NCBI GenBank assembly: GCA_003105265.1
Contig: PQAP01000001.1
Location: 21,203-54,089, forward strand
Length of the DNA stretch: 32,887 nt
Source of the DNA: a candidate division GN15 bacterium
GTDB lineage: Bacteria; Zixibacteria; MSB-5A5; GN15; FEB-12
Reading direction: 5' to 3'
Both the position numbers and the translations under genes were made by a program. The notes beneath the pieces were generated by a model, which was not told the DNA's origin, did not search any database, and saw only the letters and a program-made list of their open reading frames with translations. Shown in pieces: positions 16,611-23,613 of the stretch. Each line of letters starts with the position of its first letter. The stretch's first letter is position 1.

Positions 16611-17900
16611 CTATCCCTTCGCTTCCGCTTTCTGCTGCAGCACGCGGAAGCCAATGTCCTTCCGGAAGAAGGCGCCTTCGAACCGGATCTTTCTGATGAC
16701 GTTGTAGGCCCGGTCGAGCGCCCCACGCAGATCATTGTTGAGTCCGACGACTGCGAGCACCCGCCCGCCGGCTGTCAGCAGCTTGCCGTTGTCGCGCCGG
16801 GTTCCGGCGTGAAAGACGAAGCAATTATTATCTTTTACATTCTCGAGTCCGGCAATCGGGAACCCGGTCTTGTAATTGGCCGGGTAGCCACGCGAGGCCA
16901 TGATGACGCAGGCCGAGGAACCTTTGCGCCACTCCAGTTTCCCCGCGCTCGCCAGCTTCCGGTCGGCCGCTGCCATGAGAATGTCGACCAGATCGCTTTT
17001 TAACAGCGGCAGCACGGCCTGAGTCTCCGGGTCGCCGAAGCGACAATTGAATTCGAGCACCCGGGGTCCGAAGTCTGTCAGCATCAATCCGGCGTACAGC
17101 ACCCCCACGAATCCGATTTCATCGGCCTTTAGCCCCGCGATGGTCGGTTCGAGGATATGCTGCTGAATGTCTTCCATAATCTCCGGAGTGACCAAATCGA
17201 CCGGGCAGTATGCGCCCATGCCGCCGGTGTTGGGGCCGCGATCACCGTCGAACGCCTGCTTATGATCCTGGCTGGGCAGGAGCGGCAGAATAGTCTTGCC
17301 GTCGGTAATCGCCATGATGGACACTTCCTGCCCCCGCAGGAACGACTCGATAATGACCCGCTCGCCGGCCCTGCCGAACGCCTTCTTGGTCATCATCATC
17401 TCAATAGCGATGGTCGCTTCCTTGAGGTTTTTCGCGACAATCACGCCTTTGCCTGCCGCCAGTCCATCGGCCTTGACCACCAGCGGAAACTCGGCGGACT
17501 TGCAGAATCCGATTGCCTCGGCCGAAGTCTGGAATACGCAGAATGGGGCCGTCGGAATATGATGCTGCTTCATGAATTCCTTGGCGAAGACCTTAGAGCT
17601 TTCCAACCTGGCCGCCTTGCGGTCGGGTCCAAAGATTCTCAGCTTGCGGCGGTGGAATTCATCGACAATTCCGGAGGCGAGCGGTTGTTCGGGGCCGACC
17701 ACCGTCAGGTCGCATTTATTGCGCTGCGCGAATTCGATCAGTGATTTGGTGTTGTCGACCTTAATGTTGACACACCGCGCCAGCGCGGCAATACCGCCGT
17801 TGCCCGGCGCACAAAATATCTTGTCAACCTTGCGGGACTGCTTGAGTTTCCACACCAGCGTGTGTTCCCGGCCGCCCGAACCGATTACCAATACGTTCAT
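16611..17900 (-). CDS. purD: Phosphoribosylamine-glycine ligase
   Basis: PurD joins glycine to 5-phosphoribosylamine using ATP, the second step of de novo purine synthesis. The 429-residue protein has an N-terminal Rossmann-like domain (MNVLVIGSGGREHTL, APGNGGIA) and an ATP-grasp core with VVKADGLAAGKGV. The DRGPNTGGMGAYCP signature, EFNCRFGDPETQ metal/ATP-binding segment and C-terminal domain also match the family at full length. It is the first gene of a purD-purE pair. A weak GGGA site lies upstream of the ATG; no PRPP riboswitch or PurR-like box was recognised in the divergent region. Confidence 0.97.
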   Translation of the reverse strand: MNVLVIGSGGREHTLVWKLKQSRKVDKIFCAPGNGGIAALARCVNIKVDNTKSLIEFAQRNKCDLTVVGPEQPLASGIVDEFHRRKLRIFGPDRKAARLESSKVFAKEFMKQHHIPTAPFCVFQTSAEAIGFCKSAEFPLVVKADGLAAGKGVIVAKNLKEATIAIEMMMTKKAFGRAGERVIIESFLRGQEVSIMAITDGKTILPLLPSQDHKQAFDGDRGPNTGGMGAYCPVDLVTPEIMEDIQQHILEPTIAGLKADEIGFVGVLYAGLMLTDFGPRVLEFNCRFGDPETQAVLPLLKSDLVDILMAAADRKLASAGKLEWRKGSSACVIMASRGYPANYKTGFPIAGLENVKDNNCFVFHAGTRRDNGKLLTAGGRVLAVVGLNNDLRGALDRAYNVIRKIRFEGAFFRKDIGFRVLQQKAEAKG

Positions 17901-18154
17901 TGCAACAATTTGATCCCTGCCAAACTCAAAAGTAAATGCGCCCTCCTCGAAAGTACAACAGCTTTTTTTTGCTTCGCGACAAACCCCCTCGGCGCCGCCG
18001 TTATCATCGACTTGTCAGACCTGTACACTGGAGATTCTGGTGCGCCCGCATCCGTGATCAGGTCGGCTCGGTGTGAGTGCGATGTCGTGGCAATCCGAAG
18101 TATGATTGCACCGCACAGCGAGCCGCGGGGCACATGCGGAAACCAATATAGCCG

Positions 18155-18184
18155 TTGACAACCGTCCCCAAAGCGGCGTATCTT
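18155..18184 (+). promoter_or_regulatory. Promoter of the beta-barrel gene
   Basis: Consensus -35 TTGACA (18155-18160), 18-bp spacer, -10 TATCTT (18179-18184). The transcript would start near 18191 with an 80-nt leader. Confidence 0.6.
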
Positions 18185-18196
18185 CGTGGCCTGTAT

Positions 18197-18215
18197 CCGG
18201 GCTGCAGAAGCCCGG
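18197..18215 (+). promoter_or_regulatory. 5' UTR stem-loop of the beta-barrel gene
   Basis: CCGGGCT (18197-18203) and AGCCCGG (18209-18215) form a perfect 7-bp stem with a GCAGA loop, only a few nt from the predicted transcript 5' end. 5'-terminal hairpins of this kind stabilise outer-membrane protein mRNAs in other bacteria; here that role is an inference. Confidence 0.45.
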
Positions 18216-18270
18216 GGGCATGAAGTTAAGTTGGTAAAAAGATGTCTCTTGCTATGTTGAGGGTGTTCTG

Positions 18271-18933
18271 ATGAGGAAGTTTTCACGCGCGCTGGCAGTT
18301 GTGGCTCTGTGCCTGCTGCCGGTTATCGGCTGGACGCAGGAACAGGCAGCCGAGGACAACGAAAAAGACTTTTTGGAAGTAAATGCCAGCGCCGGCATTG
18401 GGATGCCGCTCGGCGCCATCAAGACCTGGAGCGACACGCTCGGAGCGAAGAGCGGAGTATCAGGGAACTTTCATATCGGCTATTTTCTGACGTCCCGGGT
18501 GGTTCTCGGGGCCATGTTTTCGTATACCCAGTTCGGTATCGACTCCAATGATCCCCAGGAGACGCAGCACCACCGGCTCTATAGTCCGGCCGTATACCTC
18601 AAATATCATTTCTTCGGTTCATCGGATCTGGTGCCGTTCGTGGAAGCCAGCATGGGAGCCGATTTTGTCAAGTTCTCGACCCACGTTTATGATCGGGGAC
18701 TGCCCAAATACCGCGAGTTGGGGTACGAACCGGGCTTCGGTGCCGGTATCGCTGCCGGGCTGCACTATTACACGTCCGACAACGGCGGCCTCTTTCTCCA
18801 GGCCGGATATCACCAGGGGTTTACCAAAAATCTGACCAAGACCTATGGCGGCAACGAGTACACGTTTGGGGAGAACCTGAGTCTCTTCACGGTAACCGCA
18901 GGGATCCAGGTCTTCTTCGGCTCGGGTCAGTGA
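18271..18933 (+). CDS. Outer-membrane beta-barrel protein (OmpA-like/OMP_b-brl type)
   Basis: The 220-residue protein has a signal peptide (MRKFSRALAVVALCLLPVIGW, cleavage near WTQ). Alternating hydrophobic/polar strands follow that fit an eight-stranded barrel: FLEVNASAGIGMPLG, SGNFHIGYFLTSRVVLGAMFS, SPAVYLKYHFF, VPFVEASMGADFV, GFGAGIAAGLHYY, GGLFLQAGYHQGF and LFTVTAGIQVFFG. There is no peptidoglycan-binding domain. It probably sits in the outer membrane as a small porin-like or structural protein; the exact role is unknown. A GAGGGTG site precedes the ATG. It has its own promoter and a strong terminator, so it is monocistronic. Confidence 0.85.
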   Translation: MRKFSRALAVVALCLLPVIGWTQEQAAEDNEKDFLEVNASAGIGMPLGAIKTWSDTLGAKSGVSGNFHIGYFLTSRVVLGAMFSYTQFGIDSNDPQETQHHRLYSPAVYLKYHFFGSSDLVPFVEASMGADFVKFSTHVYDRGLPKYRELGYEPGFGAGIAAGLHYYTSDNGGLFLQAGYHQGFTKNLTKTYGGNEYTFGENLSLFTVTAGIQVFFGSGQ

Positions 18934-18956
18934 TCTGCAAATTTAGTGGAATGCAG

Positions 18957-18981
18957 GGCCCGCCTCAGGCGGGCCTTTTTT
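18957..18981 (+). terminator. Rho-independent terminator of the beta-barrel gene
   Basis: GGCCCGCC (18957-18964) and GGCGGGCC (18968-18975) form a perfect 8-bp stem with a TCA loop, followed by six T. This is a canonical terminator 23 nt after the stop codon. Confidence 0.93.
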
Positions 18982-19020
18982 GTAGTTGGCGATTCATCTT
19001 CAGTTCCCTACGTTTCGCAC

Positions 19021-20370
19021 ATGTCTGGAACCCGACTGCTTGTGGTCGATGATGAACCGGATCAGCGGAGTTTACTGGCCGGGTATCTGGCGCGGCGCGG
19101 CTTCGAGGTGAGCGCCGCTTCGGGTGGTCCCGAAGCACTCGAGCTGTACCCGTCGATCTTTGCGCCCGTCGCGCTAGTGGATATGAAAATGCCCGGCATG
19201 ACGGGTCTCGAACTTCTGACCCGTCTGCGCGAACTCAATCCGTTTTTGCAGGTGATTGTGCTGACTGCGTTCGGCTCCATCGAGACGGCGGTAGCGGCCA
19301 TGCGCGCCGGTGCGTACGACTATCTTACGAAGCCGGTCGAAGACCTGGAAGAGTTGGTTGTCAAAATCGAGAAGGCGGCTGAGCAGAACAAGCTGGTGGC
19401 GGAACACCAGGCAATGAGCCGTCAACTCGCGGAAATCTTCCCGGACACCGGGATTCTCGGTGAATCGCCCGCCATTCAGCAGGTCAGAGAGACTATTGCG
19501 CTGGTTGCGCCGCGCGATTCCACAGTGCTCATCACGGGAGCGTCAGGAACCGGCAAAGAACTTGCCGCCCGCGCCGTGCACGCGCTTTCCTCACGCGCTG
19601 AAAAGAGTTTTGTGGCTATTAACTGCGCGGCGTTCCCGGAGACCCTGCTGGAAGCTGAGTTGTTCGGCTACGAGCGCGGCGCATTCACGGGGGCTGACCG
19701 GACCAAGCAGGGGAGATTTGAACTGGCCGATGGCGGCACGCTGTTTCTCGATGAGATCGCCGAGATGCCGGTCACGATGCAGGCGAAGCTATTACGTGTG
19801 CTCGAAGATCACCACATTCAGCGGCTCGGGTCCGTCAAGTCGATCAAGCTGGATATTCGTCTCGTGGCCGCTACCAATCGCGATTTGAAGCTGCTGATTT
19901 CCGAGAAAAGATTCCGCGAGGACTTGTATTATCGGCTGGATGTCGTGCGCATACAGATGCCGTCGTTGGCTGAACGACCCGGCGACATCATCTTGCTTGC
20001 CAAACACTTTTTGGATCGCCACGCCCGTCGGCTGGGGCGGCAGATCAAGAGTTTCGACCAGAATGCAATCACCGCGCTCACTCATTACAGCTGGCCGGGA
20101 AACGTCAGGGAGCTGGAGAACGTGATTGAACGCGCGGTGGTCCTTTCGACCGCTGGGGTGTTGACCGCCGACACACTCGCCGGCTTGAACCGGGAGGATT
20201 CCATCGGCGTCTCCCATGACGTGGTCCCCCTGTCGGACATGGAGCGCACACATATCAGGAAGGCCCTCGAACAGTTCAATTGGAATATAGGGGAGACCGC
20301 CGAGGCACTCGGCATCCATCGAAACACCCTCCGGACCAAAATCAGCGAATACGGCCTTCGGAAGCCCTGA
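19021..20370 (+). CDS. NtrC-family sigma54-dependent response regulator
   Basis: A 449-residue transcription activator with three domains. The receiver domain (residues 1-120) has acidic pocket D10-D11, phosphoacceptor Asp54 (LVDMKMPGM) and the KPVE lysine. The AAA+ domain (about 145-380) has Walker A GASGTGKE, the sigma54-contacting GAFTGA loop ([10 protein letters not shown]), Walker B LFLDEI and the [16 protein letters not shown] motifs. The C-terminal Fis-type helix-turn-helix is [20 protein letters not shown]. When phosphorylated by a sensor kinase, it should activate sigma54 promoters. The frame extends upstream to 18946, but that part covers a terminator, so the ATG at 19021 is the start; its ribosome-binding site is weak. 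No sensor kinase lies next to it. Targets are unknown. Confidence 0.95.
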   Translation: MSGTRLLVVDDEPDQRSLLAGYLARRGFEVSAASGGPEALELYPSIFAPVALVDMKMPGMTGLELLTRLRELNPFLQVIVLTAFGSIETAVAAMRAGAYDYLTKPVEDLEELVVKIEKAAEQNKLVAEHQAMSRQLAEIFPDTGILGESPAIQQVRETIALVAPRDSTVLITGASGTGKELAARAVHALSSRAEKSFVAINCAAFPETLLEAELFGYERGAFTGADRTKQGRFELADGGTLFLDEIAEMPVTMQAKLLRVLEDHHIQRLGSVKSIKLDIRLVAATNRDLKLLISEKRFREDLYYRLDVVRIQMPSLAERPGDIILLAKHFLDRHARRLGRQIKSFDQNAITALTHYSWPGNVRELENVIERAVVLSTAGVLTADTLAGLNREDSIGVSHDVVPLSDMERTHIRKALEQFNWNIGETAEALGIHRNTLRTKISEYGLRKP

Positions 20371-20389
20371 GAATCGCCCGAAATCACGC

Positions 20390-20404
20390 GCACAATTTTT
20401 GTGC
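20390..20404 (+). terminator. Small stem-loop after the response-regulator gene
   Basis: GCACAA and TTGTGC (6-bp stem, TTT loop) lie 19 nt after the stop. AT content is high and no T-run follows, so this is a weak candidate. Confidence 0.25.
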
Positions 20405-20562
20405 AAGCCATCCTCAAGGTGGCACAATAATAGGGCGCAAAGGTATCTCATAATCACCTCACGATTCGCCTTATCGTATTGCTAAACAAGCACTTAGTTA
20501 TATCGGCATACCGTTTGTTAATAGTAAGGCCAGAGTAAAGGTCTAATAGCGTGGAGATAGTG

Positions 20563-21438
20563 ATGAAGAGACTCTTATTGATCGTGCCCCTGGTTGCTCT
20601 CGCCGGGCTTCTGACCGGCTGTGAGGACGACAACGCGGTGGTGTTGCCGGTACCGGCGGCGCCGCAGGGAGTGTACTCCATTACCGGCGACGAGGCAGTC
20701 TGGTTGTATTGGAATGGAATCTATGACCGCAGCGTCCGCCAGTATGTGATCTGGCGTTCGGCCGATCCGCAGACCAACTACGTTGAAATTGGTCGTCGGG
20801 CAGCAGTCGATAACCCGAATCTCGATCTGCTGATCTATGAGTACCCGGACAGCAGTGTCATCAATGGTCAAACTTATTACTATGCAGTCTCAGCGATTAA
20901 CGCCGACGGCCAGGAGTCGGACCTCTCGGCCGAGGATGTGCACGACACGCCTCGCCCGCAGGGGACGGTAACGCTGTTTCCGACCAACATCGCCCCGGAG
21001 CTTTCCGGTTTCAACTTTGAAACCGGCTCGCCGGTCAGCGACACCAGTTACATCGCAGATATCTTTATCGATATGACGTCTGACGTCTACTACATAAATG
21101 TCACCGACACCGGTACGGATATTATGGATATGGGCTACACGGCGGATTTCGACACCACCGTTTCGGAATCGCCATCGATCGATACGCGTGTCGGCTGGGC
21201 CGAACTCCCCTGGGTGGAACTGATCGACGGACACACCTACGTCATCTGGACGTGGGACAACCATTTTGCCAAGATACGCGTCCAGCAGTTCAATCCTTCC
21301 GGCTCCGTGAGTTTCCAGTGGGCGTGGCAGGTAGACCCGGGCAACCCGCAGCTGGTTCCGGCGATGGGGTCGCTGGCGCGTCCGGCGCATACTGCTGATT
21401 ACACCGTCAAATTGCGCGCCAATAGCGCACGCGAATAG
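20563..21438 (+). CDS. Lipoprotein with fibronectin type III-like domain
   Basis: A 291-residue lipoprotein: MKRLLLIVPLVALAGLLTGC ends in the lipobox LTGC, Cys20, followed by acidic residues EDD, which is the position-2/3 context of lipoprotein sorting. Residues about 32-130 resemble an FnIII fold (PQGVYSITGDEAVWLYWNG, YVIWRSADPQTNYVEI, GQTYYYAVSAINADGQESDLS). The remainder is beta-rich and unassigned. FnIII domains mediate protein or carbohydrate contacts at the cell surface. The longer GTG start at 20551 is rejected, because GTGGAG there serves as the ribosome-binding site of the ATG at 20563. It lies 29 bp before the DUF4384-type gene, with which it is probably co-transcribed. Confidence 0.85.
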   Translation: MKRLLLIVPLVALAGLLTGCEDDNAVVLPVPAAPQGVYSITGDEAVWLYWNGIYDRSVRQYVIWRSADPQTNYVEIGRRAAVDNPNLDLLIYEYPDSSVINGQTYYYAVSAINADGQESDLSAEDVHDTPRPQGTVTLFPTNIAPELSGFNFETGSPVSDTSYIADIFIDMTSDVYYINVTDTGTDIMDMGYTADFDTTVSESPSIDTRVGWAELPWVELIDGHTYVIWTWDNHFAKIRVQQFNPSGSVSFQWAWQVDPGNPQLVPAMGSLARPAHTADYTVKLRANSARE

Positions 21439-21467
21439 GTGGGCACAGCCCACGAAGGATGGATGAT

Positions 21468-23084
21468 ATGTTTACCAAGGCTCGCAAGTGGATAGTGGCG
21501 CTTCTCGCGCTGCTGGTGTTGACTGTCCCGGCGATTAACGCTCAGGATCTGCAACGCAGTGATGACGATAATCAGGACTATGGACAGGATCGGGATTACA
21601 ATCGTGGTGACCGGACCCGCATCGATCGCTATCTTGATGCCGAGTTGTGGACCAACCACAGCGACGATGAGTTCTACATCGGCGACAACATCGTTCTCAA
21701 CTATCGCGTCAACGAAGACGCGTTCGTCGCCGTCTACTCGGTGGACTCGCGCGGCCGGGTCCGCATGCTGTTCCCGAGCGATCCGGGAGATGATAACTAC
21801 GTCAGAGGCGGCGTGACCTACCGTCTGCCCTCCGGCAACGATAATTACGATCTGAGCGTGTCCGGACCGGAAGGAACGGAGAGCATTCAGATTATCGCCT
21901 CGCGCGAGCGTTTCCCGCTTCCGGATTGGTACCGCGGCGGTTTGCAGTCGGACGCCTCGGACCGCGATGAGTACATGGACTGGCTGAACACGGAATATTT
22001 CGTGCGCTATGACGGCCAGCGGTTCGCTTATGACCGTGTACGCATCTATGTGAACGAGTGGGAGCCGGACTATTTCCGTCCCGTCTATCATCCGGTCTAT
22101 CCGCACTGGTCGGTCTGCGGCAACGTCTATTTCGACTACCCGTGGGGTGCCTCAGTGTATATCGACGGTATCTACTGGGGATGCACGCCGATGTACATCC
22201 CGACCATTCTGGTCGGTTGGCATACCTTTACGGTGTACGACCCGTGGGGCCACTGTTGGGAGAATGACGTGCATATCGTTCGCAACCACACCGTAATTCT
22301 GGACCGGACAGTCATCTTCCCGCGGGCTACTGTGGTATCCAAGTACAAGGAAGTGCGCCGGATCGGTTATCGTGACCCGGTGACCAATGGATATCCCAAT
22401 TTCCACCAGGTGATAGCCAACAAGACGGTGCTTTCGGGTGGAGGCAGGATTACGGCGTCCACGCCGCTCACCCGCGAGCGTCTGGAACAGCTTGACAAGA
22501 GTTATACGCCTCAGCCGAAGCGGTATGCTCGATCGGTCGTTCCGATTGAAAAGACTGATCGCGGCTGGGAAGCCAAGGGCGTCGGCGACAACTCCGGACG
22601 TCGCACCTTCACCGGCAACACGTACCGGGACGGGGCGAATTCCGGCGCCAAGTCGTACACTCCGGGCGCCAATGAGCGCTCGCGACGAGTCGACGTCGGA
22701 TCGACCGAACGCTCGACCTATCGCACCGACAACAACACCGGCAATAAGTCCGGCAATGTCGAGACGCGTCAAAATGACGGCAGCAAGCAGCAGTCGTCGT
22801 CAGGATACAACCAGAAGCGTAGCGACGGTAATACCGGTCGAAGCGGCGAAGTCCAGCATCGGACGCCGGTGCAGCCATCTGGCGGGAATAAGTCAGGGAC
22901 CGTGTCCAGCGGCGGCGAGTCCCGGAAATCTTCCGGCAGCGGCACCAGCGGTAACAGCGGCAATAGCGGCCAGTCGAATCGGACCGAGGCCAAGAGCAAG
23001 TCGAGTGGCGGCGGTGAACGGCAGCAGCCCGCCGGCAAATCGGGAAGCGACGGTGGCGGTCATCGCAGCGGCGGACGTCGCTAG
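21468..23084 (+). CDS. Secreted DUF4384/PEGA-like protein with low-complexity tail
   Basis: The 538-residue protein has a signal peptide (MFTKARKWIVALLALLVL, cleavage near INAQD) and an acidic Asp/Arg-rich linker. A DUF4384-like domain follows (about 58-150: ELWTNHSDDEFYIGDNIVLNYRV, VAVYSVDSRGRVRMLFPSD, here cited in parts). Next is an aromatic segment with a PEGA-like beta repeat (about 217-272: GASVYIDGIYWGCTPMYIP, GWHTFTVYDPWG). From about residue 365 the tail is disordered and rich in Ser, Gly, Asn, Lys and Arg (for example SGTSGNSGNSGQSN). DUF4384 and PEGA domains are usually extracytoplasmic binding modules. The ATG at 21468 is chosen over 21459 because GAAGGA lies 9 nt before it. Function is unknown. 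Confidence 0.85.
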   Translation: MFTKARKWIVALLALLVLTVPAINAQDLQRSDDDNQDYGQDRDYNRGDRTRIDRYLDAELWTNHSDDEFYIGDNIVLNYRVNEDAFVAVYSVDSRGRVRMLFPSDPGDDNYVRGGVTYRLPSGNDNYDLSVSGPEGTESIQIIASRERFPLPDWYRGGLQSDASDRDEYMDWLNTEYFVRYDGQRFAYDRVRIYVNEWEPDYFRPVYHPVYPHWSVCGNVYFDYPWGASVYIDGIYWGCTPMYIPTILVGWHTFTVYDPWGHCWENDVHIVRNHTVILDRTVIFPRATVVSKYKEVRRIGYRDPVTNGYPNFHQVIANKTVLSGGGRITASTPLTRERLEQLDKSYTPQPKRYARSVVPIEKTDRGWEAKGVGDNSGRRTFTGNTYRDGANSGAKSYTPGANERSRRVDVGSTERSTYRTDNNTGNKSGNVETRQNDGSKQQSSSGYNQKRSDGNTGRSGEVQHRTPVQPSGGNKSGTVSSGGESRKSSGSGTSGNSGNSGQSNRTEAKSKSSGGGERQQPAGKSGSDGGGHRSGGRR

Positions 23085-23122
23085 TTGTTGTGGCCCTGTT
23101 GTTGAACAGTACGTATATTCAA

Positions 23123-23164
23123 CCGGGTTGCCTGTGCCGGCACGGGCAGCCCGGGCGGCCTTTT
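23123..23164 (+). terminator. Imperfect 32-bp palindrome with T-run after the DUF4384 gene
   Basis: CCGGGTTGCCTGTGCC (23123-23138) pairs with GGCACGGGCAGCCCGG (23139-23154), with two G-U wobbles and no spacer (effective tetraloop CCGG). GCGGCC and a T4 run follow. The palindrome is longer and GC-richer than needed for a terminator, but its place 39 nt after the stop supports that role. Confidence 0.6.
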
Positions 23165-23216
23165 GAGCCAAGTGCAGTAGAGTGAATTGATTACCGATGC
23201 AAGGAGAGAATCAGCG

Positions 23217-23477
23217 ATGAAGAAGTATCTCAGATATCTGATCCTGGTGCTGTCACTGCTTTCGGTCAGTATTGCCGTGCCTGCGGTAGAAAAATCACCC
23301 AAGAAGACCCCGTCCGCCCAGCCGTCGAAATCCCCGGCTCCGGTGGTAAAGGACTCTCAAAAGAGCAAACCCAAAGAGCAGCCCGCGCCGCCGAAGAAGT
23401 ACGACGACTTTGTCGACAAGAATAAGAACGGCGTCGACGACCGCAAAGAAAACCTGAAGAAGACCGACAGCAAATAA
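23217..23477 (+). CDS. Small secreted protein with TSP3/EF-hand-like calcium motif
   Basis: An 86-residue protein: signal peptide MKKYLRYLILVLSLLSVSIA (cleavage near VPAVE), then a Lys/Pro/Ser-rich linker, then FVDKNKNGVDDRKE near the C-terminus. The 12-residue DKNKNGVDDRKE matches the spacing of calcium ligands in thrombospondin type 3 or EF-hand-like loops (D-x-N-x-N-G-x-x-D-x-x-E). The linker-plus-single-loop layout suggests a small extracellular or periplasmic calcium-binding or anchoring peptide; this is inference. AAGGAGAG is well placed before the ATG at 23217; the longer frame from 23187 contains that site and is rejected. Confidence 0.8.
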   Translation: MKKYLRYLILVLSLLSVSIAVPAVEKSPKKTPSAQPSKSPAPVVKDSQKSKPKEQPAPPKKYDDFVDKNKNGVDDRKENLKKTDSK

Positions 23478-23586
23478 CGGGGCTCTGGCCGCCCTACCCC
23501 TCATTCTTCGTCGAACTGCTCGTCTCCGATTTCTGCTCCGGGTCATCCAAAGTTCTGGCTGTATTGCCGACATTAGAGTATATTGT

Positions 23587-23604
23587 AAGCGATACCTATC
23601 GCTT
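23587..23604. promoter_or_regulatory. Perfect 18-bp palindrome upstream of the dockerin-like gene
   Basis: AAGCGATA (23587-23594), a CC centre and TATCGCTT (23597-23604). It ends 9 nt before the ATG at 23614, so it could be an operator or, in mRNA, a stem hiding the ribosome-binding region. Confidence 0.45.
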
Positions 23605-23613
23605 GCTGTCAGG

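Larger units (their letters stand above)
17901..18270. other. 370-bp divergent regulatory region between purD and a beta-barrel gene
   Basis: No convincing gene was found; reading frames here give low-complexity Arg/Ser/His-rich products without family features. Contents: a T8 run at 17963-17970, a very weak possible purD promoter on the minus strand, a strong plus-strand promoter at 18155-18184 and a 7-bp-stem hairpin at 18197-18215 in the leader of the downstream gene. The stretch 18000-18150 shows nothing I can name. Confidence 0.5.

Noticed and set aside
17963-17970. T8 run near the purD start as a terminator or phase-variable tract
   Set aside because: No GC-rich stem precedes it, and it is not placed inside a gene or promoter spacer, so neither role is supported.
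17897-18286. 129-codon minus-strand ORF in the purD upstream region
   Set aside because: Composition is Arg/Ser/His-rich without domain features, it covers the strong plus-strand promoter and leader hairpin, and it overlaps the starts of both neighbours.
18946-19020. N-terminal extension of the response regulator
   Set aside because: These codons overlap a canonical Rho-independent terminator; the receiver domain begins right after the ATG at 19021.
20411-20430. Possible sigma54 promoter (TGGCAC...GGGC) after the NtrC-type gene
   Set aside because: The GG and GC doublets are 12 nt apart instead of 10, and the -12 element lacks TTGC.
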